Assembly: GCF_001718195.1 (NCBI RefSeq)
Contig: NZ_MCNV01000010.1
Span: 186,001-250,000, forward strand
Direction of reading: 5' to 3'
Source of the DNA: Paraburkholderia nodosa
GTDB lineage: Bacteria; Pseudomonadota; Gammaproteobacteria; Burkholderiales; Burkholderiaceae
DNA: 64,000 bases
Part shown: positions 55,273-62,697 of the stretch, piece after piece
Layout of the letters: the number at the start of each line of letters is the position of its first letter
How positions within the stretch are numbered: position 1 is the stretch's first letter
Program-made: the position numbers and the translations under genes
Notes under the pieces: generated by a model
What the model saw: only the letters and a program-made list of their open reading frames with translations
Databases searched by the model: none
What the model was told of the DNA's origin: nothing

Positions 55273-56349
55273 TCAGACTATGCCGGGCGCGACACCGACC
55301 GTATCGACGAACTCGGTCTTGCCCATGCCGCGCGACTTGGCCCGATACATGGCGCTGTCCACGGCGCGCATCAAGGTTCGCGCATCGAGCGAGCGGCTGC
55401 CGCTGCCTTCCGTGAGCAGGCACACACCGATGCTGCACGACACGGTCACCGGATAGCCGCCCACGGTGCGCATGTTGGCGAGAATCGCGTGGATGCTGTT
55501 GGCGACGGTCAGCGCGTCGTTCTTGTCGTAGACGTGACGCGCCAGCACCACGAACTCGTCGCCGCCCAATCGTGCGAGCGTGTCGCCGCGCCGCATGCGG
55601 CGCACCAGTGCCGCGGCGAAGCTGCGCAGCAGTTCGTCGCCTACCGCGTGCCCGAAGGAGTCGTTCACTTCCTTGAAGCCGTCGAGATCGACGAGCAGCA
55701 TGGCCGTGCGATCGACTTCGGCGGTGCGCGTAAAGAGCGTGCGCCCAATGGCCTGCTCGAGACGCACGCGGTTGTAGAGTCCGGTGAGCGGATCGGTCGA
55801 GGCCTGGCGTTCCAGCCGGTGGACGAGTACCGCCAGATAGATGGACGTCGCAACGATGCTGAGCGCAATGCCGAGCGCGGCCGTGATATTGGCGCCCCAC
55901 CACGGTTGCCAATGCATCAGGCCCATGATGCCGACGAGCGCCACGAAGCAGGAAAGGCCCAGCATGCGCTGGCCATAGCGGCAGCCCGCGCCGACCAGAA
56001 ACCAGAAGGCCACCCACAAGAGCGGCAGCGCGGCCGTTCCGCCTACGGCCAGCGCGCCGGTGACGATGGCCTGATCGGCGAACGTGGCGAGCGTGAGGCG
56101 TACGAGCGAGCGCGCTGGCGCGACGGTGACTGCCACATACGATATGACGCCGAACGCCACATAAGCGGTGACCGCCAGAAGCGTTGCGTAGACGTGGGTC
56201 GAGCGATAGATCGAGCAGGCAACGAGGTAGGCAAGAAGGACGACAGAACCGAGCGTGATGCGCAGTACGGCCTGCTCCTTCTCTGGGTCCTTCGGAAATG
56301 CACGAAACAACGCTTTCCCGGGCCAGGAATATGTTTCCGTCTCGCCCAT
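55273..56349 (-). CDS. membrane-bound GGDEF diguanylate cyclase
   Basis: 358 residues. About six membrane helices (residues 28-180) form an integral sensory module. A GGDEF domain follows (about 190-350) with DPLTGLYNRVRLEQAI, active motif GGDEF at about 262 and an RxxD I-site (RRGD) five residues upstream. ATG 56349 follows a GGGGG-rich ribosome region; the longer frame start adds no conserved sequence. Signal unknown. Third cyclic di-GMP enzyme in this window. Confidence 0.9.
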   Translation of the reverse strand: MGETETYSWPGKALFRAFPKDPEKEQAVLRITLGSVVLLAYLVACSIYRSTHVYATLLAVTAYVAFGVISYVAVTVAPARSLVRLTLATFADQAIVTGALAVGGTAALPLLWVAFWFLVGAGCRYGQRMLGLSCFVALVGIMGLMHWQPWWGANITAALGIALSIVATSIYLAVLVHRLERQASTDPLTGLYNRVRLEQAIGRTLFTRTAEVDRTAMLLVDLDGFKEVNDSFGHAVGDELLRSFAAALVRRMRRGDTLARLGGDEFVVLARHVYDKNDALTVANSIHAILANMRTVGGYPVTVSCSIGVCLLTEGSGSRSLDARTLMRAVDSAMYRAKSRGMGKTEFVDTVGVAPGIV

Positions 56350-56561
56350 CGCAGCCCCCCGCTGTAATTCTGTATTTTGTCGCCCGGTAGTGTACCCCAC
56401 ACATACTGCGAGTCGAGGCGCTAAAAAAACGAAATTTCAGCTCGCAGGATGGCGGCGCGTGTGGCAATGCGACTTCGCGCCGAATGACCGATACTGTGAC
56501 GCGCATCGCGTGCAATCCATCGGTTCCGAATACGCTCGGTCAATGCATTCAAGGAGGCGTC

Positions 56562-57815
56562 ATGGGTAGGGAAGGTCTGGAAAAGCAGGGCATGTCGTGT
56601 GAGCGGCTCGCGCGGATCGAACGTTTTCTCGAAGAGAACTACGTCGCGACCGGTACGCTCGCGGGCACCGTCACGCAGGTATGGCGGCGCGGCGAACTCG
56701 CGCTGAACTCGGTGCTGGGTCTCGCCGACCGCGAACGGCGCACGCCGATGGCCGAGGACTCCATCTTCCGCATCTACTCGATGACCAAACCCGTTACGTC
56801 GGTGGCGATCATGATGCTGGTCGAGGAGTGCAGGATTGCGCTCGACGACCCCGTCAGCAAGTACATCCCGTCGTGGGAAAAACTTGCCGTGTACGCGGGC
56901 GGTTTCATGGAGAGCTTCCAGACCCGCGCGAGCGCGCGCCCGATGCGCGTGGTCGACCTGTTGCGGCATACCTCGGGGCTGACCTACGGCTTTCAGCAGA
57001 ACACCAATGTCGATGCGGCCTATCGCAAGCTGAAAGTGGGCGAGCTTGCGACCGCGGGCACGCTCGACGAAATGATCGAGAAACTGGCCACGCTGCCGCT
57101 GGAATTCTCTCCGGGCGACGCGTGGAATTATTCGGTTTCCACGGACGTGCTCGGCTATCTCGTCGGCAAGGTCAGCGGCATGGCCTTCGAGGACTTTCTG
57201 AAAACGCGGATCTTCGATCCGCTCGGCATGGTCGACACGGCCTTTTATGTGCCGCCGGAGAAGGTGTCGCGCTTCTGCGCCTGCTATGCCATCGGCGCGC
57301 TCGGCTCGAAGGTCGTTTCCGAAAAGGGTCCGGAGCTGCAGGACGATCCTCACACGAGCCCATATCGCGAGCCGCCCTCGTTCGTTTCGGGCGGTGGCGG
57401 CCTCGTTTCCACGGCGGCGGATTACATGCGGTTTGCGCGCATGCTGCTGCAGGGCGGCGAGCTGGACGGCGTGCGGCTCCTGGGGCCGAAGACCATCGAG
57501 CTGATGACCGCCAACCATCTGCCGGGCGGTGTCGACCTGCCGCGCCTCTCGCGCTCGATGTTCACCGAAGCGGCTTATGAAGGCGTTGGCTTCGGGCTCG
57601 GCTTCGCCACGACGATTGCGCCCGCATCCACGCTGATTCCGGGCAGCGCGGGCGACTTCTTCTGGGGCGGCGCGGCCAGCACCTTCTTCTGGGCCGATCC
57701 GCGCGAGGACATGATCGTGCTGTTTCTCACCCAACTCCTGCCTTCGACTGCGTACCCGATTCGCCGGCAGTTGCGCACGCTCGTTTACAGCGCGATTACG
57801 GAGTGCGAACGCTGA
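56562..57815 (+). CDS. beta-lactamase-fold serine hydrolase (S12 family)
   Basis: 417 residues of the EstB/PBP4-type family. The active-site SxxK is SMTK in FRIYSMTKPVTSVAIMML, and the Tyr motif is NYSVSTDVLGYLVG. A GGGxG-type third element appears as FVSGGGGLVS plus FFWGGAASTFFW near the C-terminus. ATG 56562 has AAGGAGG directly upstream. No signal peptide is obvious, so an intracellular esterase rather than a cell-wall enzyme is likely. A terminator follows. Confidence 0.87.
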   Translation: MGREGLEKQGMSCERLARIERFLEENYVATGTLAGTVTQVWRRGELALNSVLGLADRERRTPMAEDSIFRIYSMTKPVTSVAIMMLVEECRIALDDPVSKYIPSWEKLAVYAGGFMESFQTRASARPMRVVDLLRHTSGLTYGFQQNTNVDAAYRKLKVGELATAGTLDEMIEKLATLPLEFSPGDAWNYSVSTDVLGYLVGKVSGMAFEDFLKTRIFDPLGMVDTAFYVPPEKVSRFCACYAIGALGSKVVSEKGPELQDDPHTSPYREPPSFVSGGGGLVSTAADYMRFARMLLQGGELDGVRLLGPKTIELMTANHLPGGVDLPRLSRSMFTEAAYEGVGFGLGFATTIAPASTLIPGSAGDFFWGGAASTFFWADPREDMIVLFLTQLLPSTAYPIRRQLRTLVYSAITECER

Positions 57816-57853
57816 GCGGCGCGCCTGGCGTTCGCGCGTGGCAATGACATTGT

Positions 57854-57890
57854 AAGAGGCTTGCTGGCGGGACTGCTGGCGGCCTCTTTT
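57854..57890 (+). terminator. terminator after the serine hydrolase gene
   Basis: AAGAGGC and GCCTCTT pair around an inner imperfect hairpin and end in TTTT. Confidence 0.6.
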
Positions 57891-58002
57891 ACGTTCCGCA
57901 ATACCTTCCCGTTAATTGGAAGATAGGTTCCTGATATCAACGGATTCTCTCGCGATTCAGAGTGCGTAGCATCTGCCGCGATGCAAGCGGTGCATTGGCG
58001 CG

Positions 58003-58025
58003 CGAAAGCCCGCTATCGAGCGGGC
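58003..58025 (-). terminator. hairpin terminating the tautomerase operon
   Basis: GCCCGC-TATCGA-GCGGGC stem just past the stop of the minus-strand tautomerase gene, followed on that strand by TTTCG. Confidence 0.5.
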
Positions 58026-58034
58026 CGCGCGCGT

Positions 58035-58268
58035 TTACTTGATGAGTCCCTTCTGTCGTCGATAGACGTCGGTCGGCAGGCCGCCCCATCCCCAGTTTTC
58101 CGTTGGTACCTCTTCGATGACGACGAAAGTCGCCTCCAGTGGCTTGTTCAGCACGTCGAGCATGAGCTGGCTCGCGCCCTTGATGAGCAGCGCCTTTTCT
58201 TCCGCCGTGACGGAATCCGTGCCGGGCCGTGTGCCCTCGCGCGTAACCTGAATTGTGACGATCGGCAT
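58035..58268 (-). CDS. 4-oxalocrotonate tautomerase-family protein
   Basis: 77 residues starting MPIVTIQVTREGTRPGTDSV. Pro2 becomes the catalytic N-terminal base after methionine removal. The chain is longer than the classical 62-residue enzyme, with VVIEEVPTENWGWGGLPTDV at the C-terminal half, as in the DmpI-like or TAUT subgroup of proteobacteria. Likely acts as an oligomer on an enol/keto substrate. It follows an SDR gene by 90 bp on the same strand. Confidence 0.85.
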   Translation of the reverse strand: MPIVTIQVTREGTRPGTDSVTAEEKALLIKGASQLMLDVLNKPLEATFVVIEEVPTENWGWGGLPTDVYRRQKGLIK

Positions 58269-58297
58269 TTCGCTTTCCTTAATGGTGATCGTTGGAA

Positions 58298-58320
58298 GGA
58301 GCGCCGGCGACCGGCGCTCC
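58298..58320. repeat. hairpin between the SDR and tautomerase genes
   Basis: GGAGCGCCGG-CGA-CCGGCGCTCC is a perfect 10-bp stem in the 90-bp gap. No T-run on either side, so it may protect or separate the two transcript parts. Confidence 0.5.
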
Positions 58321-58358
58321 TCTTCGGCCCGGTGGGGCCCTGTGGAGCGCAGTGCTCT

Positions 58359-59069
58359 TTAGTGGCCGGCGACCTGGCCGCCGTCAACGTGGAGGATTTC
58401 GCCCGTCACGAAGGGCGCCGAGTCGAGATAGAGGATGGCGTTCACGATGTCGCTCATCTCGCCCATATGCCCCATCGGATGCAGCGCGCCGAGCGCAGCG
58501 TGGGTTTCAGGCGCGTGCATCGGCGACTTGATGATGCCAGGCGAAACCGCATTGGCGCGAATGCCGCGCTTCGCGTACTCGATCGCCAGCGAGCGCGTTG
58601 CGGCAGCAAGACCGCCCTTGCTCAGCGAGGCCAGCACCGACGGGACGCCGTCGATTGCGTGATCGACGAGCGTCGTCGTGATCGTGAGGACGTGGCCGCT
58701 CTCGTGCTTTTCCATCTCTGCAATGGCGAGCTGCGTGATATGGAAGAAACCGTCGAGGTTGGTGCCCTTGATCGCCGCGTAGTCTTCCGCGGTGTATTGC
58801 GTGAACGGCTTCGCGATGAAAATGCCCGCGTTGTTGATCAGCGTATCGACGCGGCCAAAACGCGAGACGGCCGTTTCGATGACGCGGCGAGCCGTGGCCG
58901 GGTCGGCGATATCGCCGGCCACTGCGACGAGATCGCTATCGTCAGTCTGTTTGATGTTGCGCGACGTCGCGACCACCTTGTGGCCGAGTGCGCGGAATGC
59001 CCTGGCGGCTTCGGCGCCGATGCCTTGCGATGCGCCAGTGATCACGATGACTTTGGGGGATTGACTCAT
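58359..59069 (-). CDS. SDR-family protein without the catalytic tyrosine
   Basis: 236-residue Rossmann protein with TGASQGIGAEAARAF, LINNAGIFIAKPF and the C-terminal NAVSPGIIKSPMHAP and FVTGEILHVDGGQ. The usual YxxxK active site reads ASLSK in PSVLASLSKGGLAAATRSL, so the tyrosine position is alanine. The catalytic serine is replaced by threonine (LTITTTLVD). Either another residue acts as acid or the enzyme is not a classical reductase. It lies between a VOC gene and the tautomerase gene on the same strand. Confidence 0.85.
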   Translation of the reverse strand: MSQSPKVIVITGASQGIGAEAARAFRALGHKVVATSRNIKQTDDSDLVAVAGDIADPATARRVIETAVSRFGRVDTLINNAGIFIAKPFTQYTAEDYAAIKGTNLDGFFHITQLAIAEMEKHESGHVLTITTTLVDHAIDGVPSVLASLSKGGLAAATRSLAIEYAKRGIRANAVSPGIIKSPMHAPETHAALGALHPMGHMGEMSDIVNAILYLDSAPFVTGEILHVDGGQVAGH

Positions 59070-59328
59070 ATGAACCTCGAAGTACGTTGGACTCAGTTTC
59101 TGATCGGGCTTGCTGCTCCGATGACGACCAATTTACGCATCCGCGCTCCCCGTTTGAATACAGGACGCGGACAAACAGTTGTGAGTCGCAGGAACAAATG
59201 AGAGCGGGCAGGGGGCGACGGCGTGCGGCGGAAAAGGTCATGCGAATGACGCTTGCGTCGATTTGGATAACTGATTGATTGGGGAAGACCTTGCCGCGCC
59301 AATCCTCACACGCGGTTGTCTGCGAAGC

Positions 59329-59751
59329 TCAGGAGGCGTGCGTGCGCGGACCGTGGTCGAATTCGAGCCTGATCCCGCCCGGTTCGTACACCATGGTATG
59401 GCGTTTCGGCCCCGGACCGAGGTTTTCCGGCGCAAATTCGATGTTCACGCCGGGCCAGTCGGACACGCGCGAAAAGATATCGTCGAGCGCTTCTTCGCTG
59501 CCTACGCGCAAGGCAAGATGATGCAGGCCCACATGGGTCTTGCGGTCGAACTCGACCAGGCGGCTTGGGTCGGTGACTTGCCAGAGGGTCAACATGACGT
59601 GACCGTCCGAAACGAACGCCGCTGGATAACTGGGTCTTTCGCCAACCTGTTTCCAACCCAGGCAATTCACGAAGAAGTCACGCGTGAGATTCAGGTCGCG
59701 CACAGTCAGTCCGACGTGATCGATGCCCAGCGTAAGCGGTTTGTCAGTCAT
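59329..59751 (-). CDS. VOC-family (glyoxalase/dioxygenase-like) protein
   Basis: 140 residues with the paired beta-alpha-beta-beta-beta layout. LGIDHVGLTVRDLNLTRDFF starts the first module with metal ligand His12. KTHVGLHHLALRVGSEEALD begins the second module, and the last ligand Glu lies in GGIRLEFDHG. Divergent from marR at 60010, so a shared control region is likely. Function within the family cannot be fixed. Confidence 0.85.
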   Translation of the reverse strand: MTDKPLTLGIDHVGLTVRDLNLTRDFFVNCLGWKQVGERPSYPAAFVSDGHVMLTLWQVTDPSRLVEFDRKTHVGLHHLALRVGSEEALDDIFSRVSDWPGVNIEFAPENLGPGPKRHTMVYEPGGIRLEFDHGPRTHAS

Positions 59752-59952
59752 GTTTCGATTCTCCTGAATAAAGAGTGCGCCGATCTCGCGTTCCGCACTT
59801 CACGGATCAAAACTCTGCCGAAACAATATAGCTGTGAAGTTCGGCGTCGATTATCGCTTGCCGGTCACATCACTTTTTACACCGTGTATCGCGTCGCGCA
59901 GAGGGCGGTTGGGCGAGGCGCCGGCCCGTCTCATGCGGCTTCGGAAACTTTC

Positions 59953-59981
59953 TTGCACACATCTGCAATGTCAGATATAGT
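59953..59981 (+). promoter_or_regulatory. marR promoter with MarR-type operator, site 1
   Basis: TTGCAC (-35) and TATAGT (-10) are separated by exactly 17 bp. The spacer is almost filled by ATCTGCAATGTCAGAT (59961-59976), inverted arms ATCTG/CAGAT. Binding here would block RNA polymerase, fitting autorepression of the MarR gene. Confidence 0.6.
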
Positions 59982-60009
59982 CCGGATCAGATATCCAGGA
60001 GGGCAATCG

Positions 60010-60447
60010 ATGAACGATCCCGTCAATGAAGATTTCGAGCGCACGCAGAAGCTGGCGTTTGTGCTCGGTCAGGCGCACCACTTGATGGCCACCGAACTCA
60101 GGGCAGGGCTGAAGGACGCCGGGCTGAACCTGCAGGAGCGCGGCATTCTGCTGACGCTGGCCGGTGGGAGCGCGAAGACGCCGGCGGCGCTGGCAAAGCT
60201 GCTTGGCGTCCACCCCGCCCGGATGACCCGCGTGCTGGACAAGCTCGAAACCAGCGGGCTCGTGGAGCGCGCGCGCAACGGCACGGATCGGCGCCTCGTG
60301 GACGTTTCGTTGACGCGGGAGGGCAGCGTGGTCGCGGCGCGAAATACAGACGTCGCGCCTGGCGCCTGGAGCGAGCGGCTCTCGCACTTCTCGAAGTCCG
60401 ACTTCGACGCGTTGAGCACGCTGCTGTTCAGATTGCTTCATGGCTAG
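60010..60447 (+). CDS. MarR-family regulator 1
   Basis: 145 residues with a MarR winged HTH: TPAALAKLLGVHPARMTRVL, wing about RARNGTDRRLVDVSLTREG. ATG 60010 follows AGGAGGG at 7 bp; an in-frame upstream ATG inside the operator is unlikely to be used. Paralogous to the MarR at 62204, with the same length and a shared LLG...MTRxLDKLET segment. Probably represses itself and the emrB-type gene 89 bp downstream. Confidence 0.88.
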   Translation: MNDPVNEDFERTQKLAFVLGQAHHLMATELRAGLKDAGLNLQERGILLTLAGGSAKTPAALAKLLGVHPARMTRVLDKLETSGLVERARNGTDRRLVDVSLTREGSVVAARNTDVAPGAWSERLSHFSKSDFDALSTLLFRLLHG

Positions 60448-60460
60448 GACGGCATTTTTT

Positions 60461-60489
60461 TTGCCCAATTATCAGACATGTCAGATAAC
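60461..60489 (+). promoter_or_regulatory. emrB control region with operator, site 2
   Basis: ATCAGACATGTCAGAT (60471-60486) matches the ATCTG-N6-CAGAT pattern with one change. It lies between TTGCCC and GATAAC, a weak promoter with a 17-bp spacer, 50 bp before the transporter start. Confidence 0.45.
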
Positions 60490-60535
60490 GGCCCGTGGTT
60501 GACGGGACATTCGCATCCAGACGAGAGAACCTAAC

Positions 60536-62098
60536 ATGAATTCTTCGACCAACCCAGGCGGGCCGCCCCAGCTGACTGGCGCGAAGTTCGCACTGGGCAC
60601 CTTCGCCGTGGCGCTCGCCACCTTCATGAACGTGCTGGATTCGTCGATCGCCAACGTTGCGATTCCCACGCTCTCCGGTAACCTCGGTGTGTCGATCGAC
60701 GAAGGGACATGGGTCATCACGCTGTTCGCCGCGGCCAATGCGGTGTCCATTCCGTTGACCGGGTGGCTGACGCAGCGCGTGGGCCAGGTCAAGCTGTTCG
60801 TCTGGGCGATCCTGCTGTTCGTGCTTTCGTCGGCAGCGTGCGGCATGGCCCCGAACCTGCTGACACTGCTGGTCGCCCGTATCGTTCAGGGCGCCGTGGC
60901 GGGGCCACTTGTGCCATTGTCGCAAGCCTTGCTGCTCGCTTCCTTCCCCAAGGAAAAGAGTTCGAACGCGCTGGCGCTGTGGGCGATGACCGCAACCGTT
61001 GGACCCATCGCGGGCCCGGCGCTCGGCGGCTGGATTACCGACAGCTACAGCTGGTCGTGGATCTTCTATATCAACGTACCGGTCGGCCTCTTTGCCGCCG
61101 GCGTGGTATGGGCAATCTATCGCGACCGCGAGACGCCGGCACGCAAACTGCCCATCGACAAGGTCGGGCTGATCTCGCTTATCGCGTGGGTCGCGCCGCT
61201 GCAGATCATGCTCGACAAGGGCAAGGACCTCGACTGGTTCAGCTCGCCGGTCATCTGGGTGCTCACGATCGTCGCCGCGGTCGGCTTCGTGTTCTTCCTG
61301 ATCTGGGAATTGACAGAGGAAAAACCGATCGTCAACCTGCGGCTGTTCGCCAAACGCAACTTCCTCGGCGGCACGATTGCGATTTCGGTCGCGTATGCGA
61401 TCTTCTTTGCAAACCTCGTGATCCTGCCGCAGTGGATTCAGGGCTTTCTCGGCTACCGCGCGGTGGATGCGGGGCTCGTTACCGCGCCGCTGGGGATTTT
61501 CGCGGTGATTCTGGCCCCCGTGATGGGCAAGGTCATGCCGCGCTCCGATTTGCGGGTGCTAGCCACCCTGGCGTTCGTGGGCTTCGCCGCCGTGTTCTTC
61601 ATGCGCTCGAACTACACGACCGGCGTGGATGCGTGGACGCTGATTCTGCCGACGCTGCAGCAAGGCGTTCCCACGGCGCTGTTCTTCACGCCGCTCACCG
61701 GCATCATCCTCTCGGGTCTGCGGCCCGACGAGATTCCGGCGGCCGCGGGTCTGTCCAACTTCGCGCGCATTTTCGCCGGCGCCGTGGGTACGTCGCTGAT
61801 GAGCAACGCCTGGAACGACCGCACGATCCTCCACCACGCCCGGCTCGCCGAGCAGACGAGCGTCGAGAATCCCGCGTTCACCGGCGCGATTGCGCACCTG
61901 CAGGCGACGCTGGGCGGCGGCGTTCCCAAGGCCACGGCCTTCTACGAAAGCTCGCTCAACGCGCAAGCCACCATGCTGGGGTTGAACGACATCTTCTGGA
62001 TATCGGCGGTGATCTTCGTCGTCATCATCCCGCTGATCTGGGTGACGAGGCCGGTCAAGGGCGGTGGCGCGGGCGCGGCAGCCGCTGGCGGACACTGA
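60536..62098 (+). CDS. emrB: EmrB-type MFS efflux transporter (DHA2)
   Basis: 520 residues with about 14 membrane helices. The N-terminus contains FMNVLDSSIANVAIPTLSG, the signature of EmrB pumps that work with a membrane-fusion protein and an outer-membrane channel. GWITDSYSWSWIFYINVPVG and the C-terminal Gly/Ala tail fit. The channel NodT is encoded at 62698; no EmrA-like adaptor is seen inside the window, so it may lie to the right. Likely expels hydrophobic drugs or uncouplers. Confidence 0.9.
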   Translation: MNSSTNPGGPPQLTGAKFALGTFAVALATFMNVLDSSIANVAIPTLSGNLGVSIDEGTWVITLFAAANAVSIPLTGWLTQRVGQVKLFVWAILLFVLSSAACGMAPNLLTLLVARIVQGAVAGPLVPLSQALLLASFPKEKSSNALALWAMTATVGPIAGPALGGWITDSYSWSWIFYINVPVGLFAAGVVWAIYRDRETPARKLPIDKVGLISLIAWVAPLQIMLDKGKDLDWFSSPVIWVLTIVAAVGFVFFLIWELTEEKPIVNLRLFAKRNFLGGTIAISVAYAIFFANLVILPQWIQGFLGYRAVDAGLVTAPLGIFAVILAPVMGKVMPRSDLRVLATLAFVGFAAVFFMRSNYTTGVDAWTLILPTLQQGVPTALFFTPLTGIILSGLRPDEIPAAAGLSNFARIFAGAVGTSLMSNAWNDRTILHHARLAEQTSVENPAFTGAIAHLQATLGGGVPKATAFYESSLNAQATMLGLNDIFWISAVIFVVIIPLIWVTRPVKGGGAGAAAAGGH

Positions 62099-62149
62099 AT
62101 TCTGCAGTTGAACCCGGTCCGGAGGGCCGACGAGTCTCGCGTGTTTTTC

Positions 62150-62178
62150 TTGACAGTATCTGATAATGCAGATATTGT
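62150..62178 (+). promoter_or_regulatory. second marR promoter with operator, site 3
   Basis: A perfect -35 TTGACA and a -10 TATTGT flank a 17-bp spacer holding ATCTGATAATGCAGAT (62158-62173, arms TATCTG/CAGATA). Same architecture as site 1, so both MarR genes probably share control logic. Confidence 0.65.
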
Positions 62179-62203
62179 GCCGTTCAACACGGAGGATGTC
62201 GCG

Positions 62204-62641
62204 ATGGACCACTACACGACGAGAAATTTCATGCTTACGGAAAGTGTCGGTTTCAGGATCGTCAAGGCGCGCAATCTGATCGTCGCTGAGATGGATTCCG
62301 CGCTCAAGGACCTCGACATCACGGGCCAGCAAATGGGCATTCTGCTTTCGCTGAAGCAGGGTATGGCGACCACGCCGTTCGAACTGTCGAAGCTGCTCGG
62401 CATCGATACGGGCCTCATGACGCGGATGCTGGACAAGCTGGAAACCAAGGGATTGCTGGAGCGTTCGCGCGACGCAGACGACCGTCGTGTGGTCAATCTG
62501 AACCTCACGCCAAAGGGACTGGAAACGGCAGCGCAGATTCCGGAAGTCGCGCCGCAAGTGTTGAACGCACGCCTGCGCAAATTCACCAAGGCGGAGTTCG
62601 CCGAACTGAACCGCCTGCTTCGCAAGTTCACAGACGACTGA
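62204..62641 (+). CDS. MarR-family regulator 2
   Basis: 145 residues, paralogue of the MarR at 60010. HTH region TPFELSKLLGIDTGLMTRML, wing RSRDADDRRVVNLNLTPKG. A GGAGG site precedes the ATG. It sits between the EmrB-type pump and the NodT lipoprotein and likely co-regulates them with MarR 1. Whether the two form heterodimers or sense different ligands is unknown. Confidence 0.88.
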   Translation: MDHYTTRNFMLTESVGFRIVKARNLIVAEMDSALKDLDITGQQMGILLSLKQGMATTPFELSKLLGIDTGLMTRMLDKLETKGLLERSRDADDRRVVNLNLTPKGLETAAQIPEVAPQVLNARLRKFTKAEFAELNRLLRKFTDD

Positions 62642-62646
62642 ACGGT

Positions 62647-62671
62647 GCGGCCGTGGCGCCGCGCTTTTTTT
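62647..62671 (+). terminator. terminator between marR2 and nodT
   Basis: GCGGC-CGTGGC-GCCGC stem followed by GC and seven T. It would separate marR2 from the outer-membrane gene or act as an attenuator. Confidence 0.6.
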
Positions 62672-62680
62672 CGACCATTA

Positions 62681-62696
62681 ATCTGATATGTCAGAA
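62681..62696. promoter_or_regulatory. operator site 4, abutting the nodT start codon
   Basis: ATCTGATATGTCAGAA matches ATCTG-N6-CAGAT except for the last base and ends one base before the ATG at 62698, where a ribosome site should be. Confidence 0.5.
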
Positions 62697-62697
62697 A

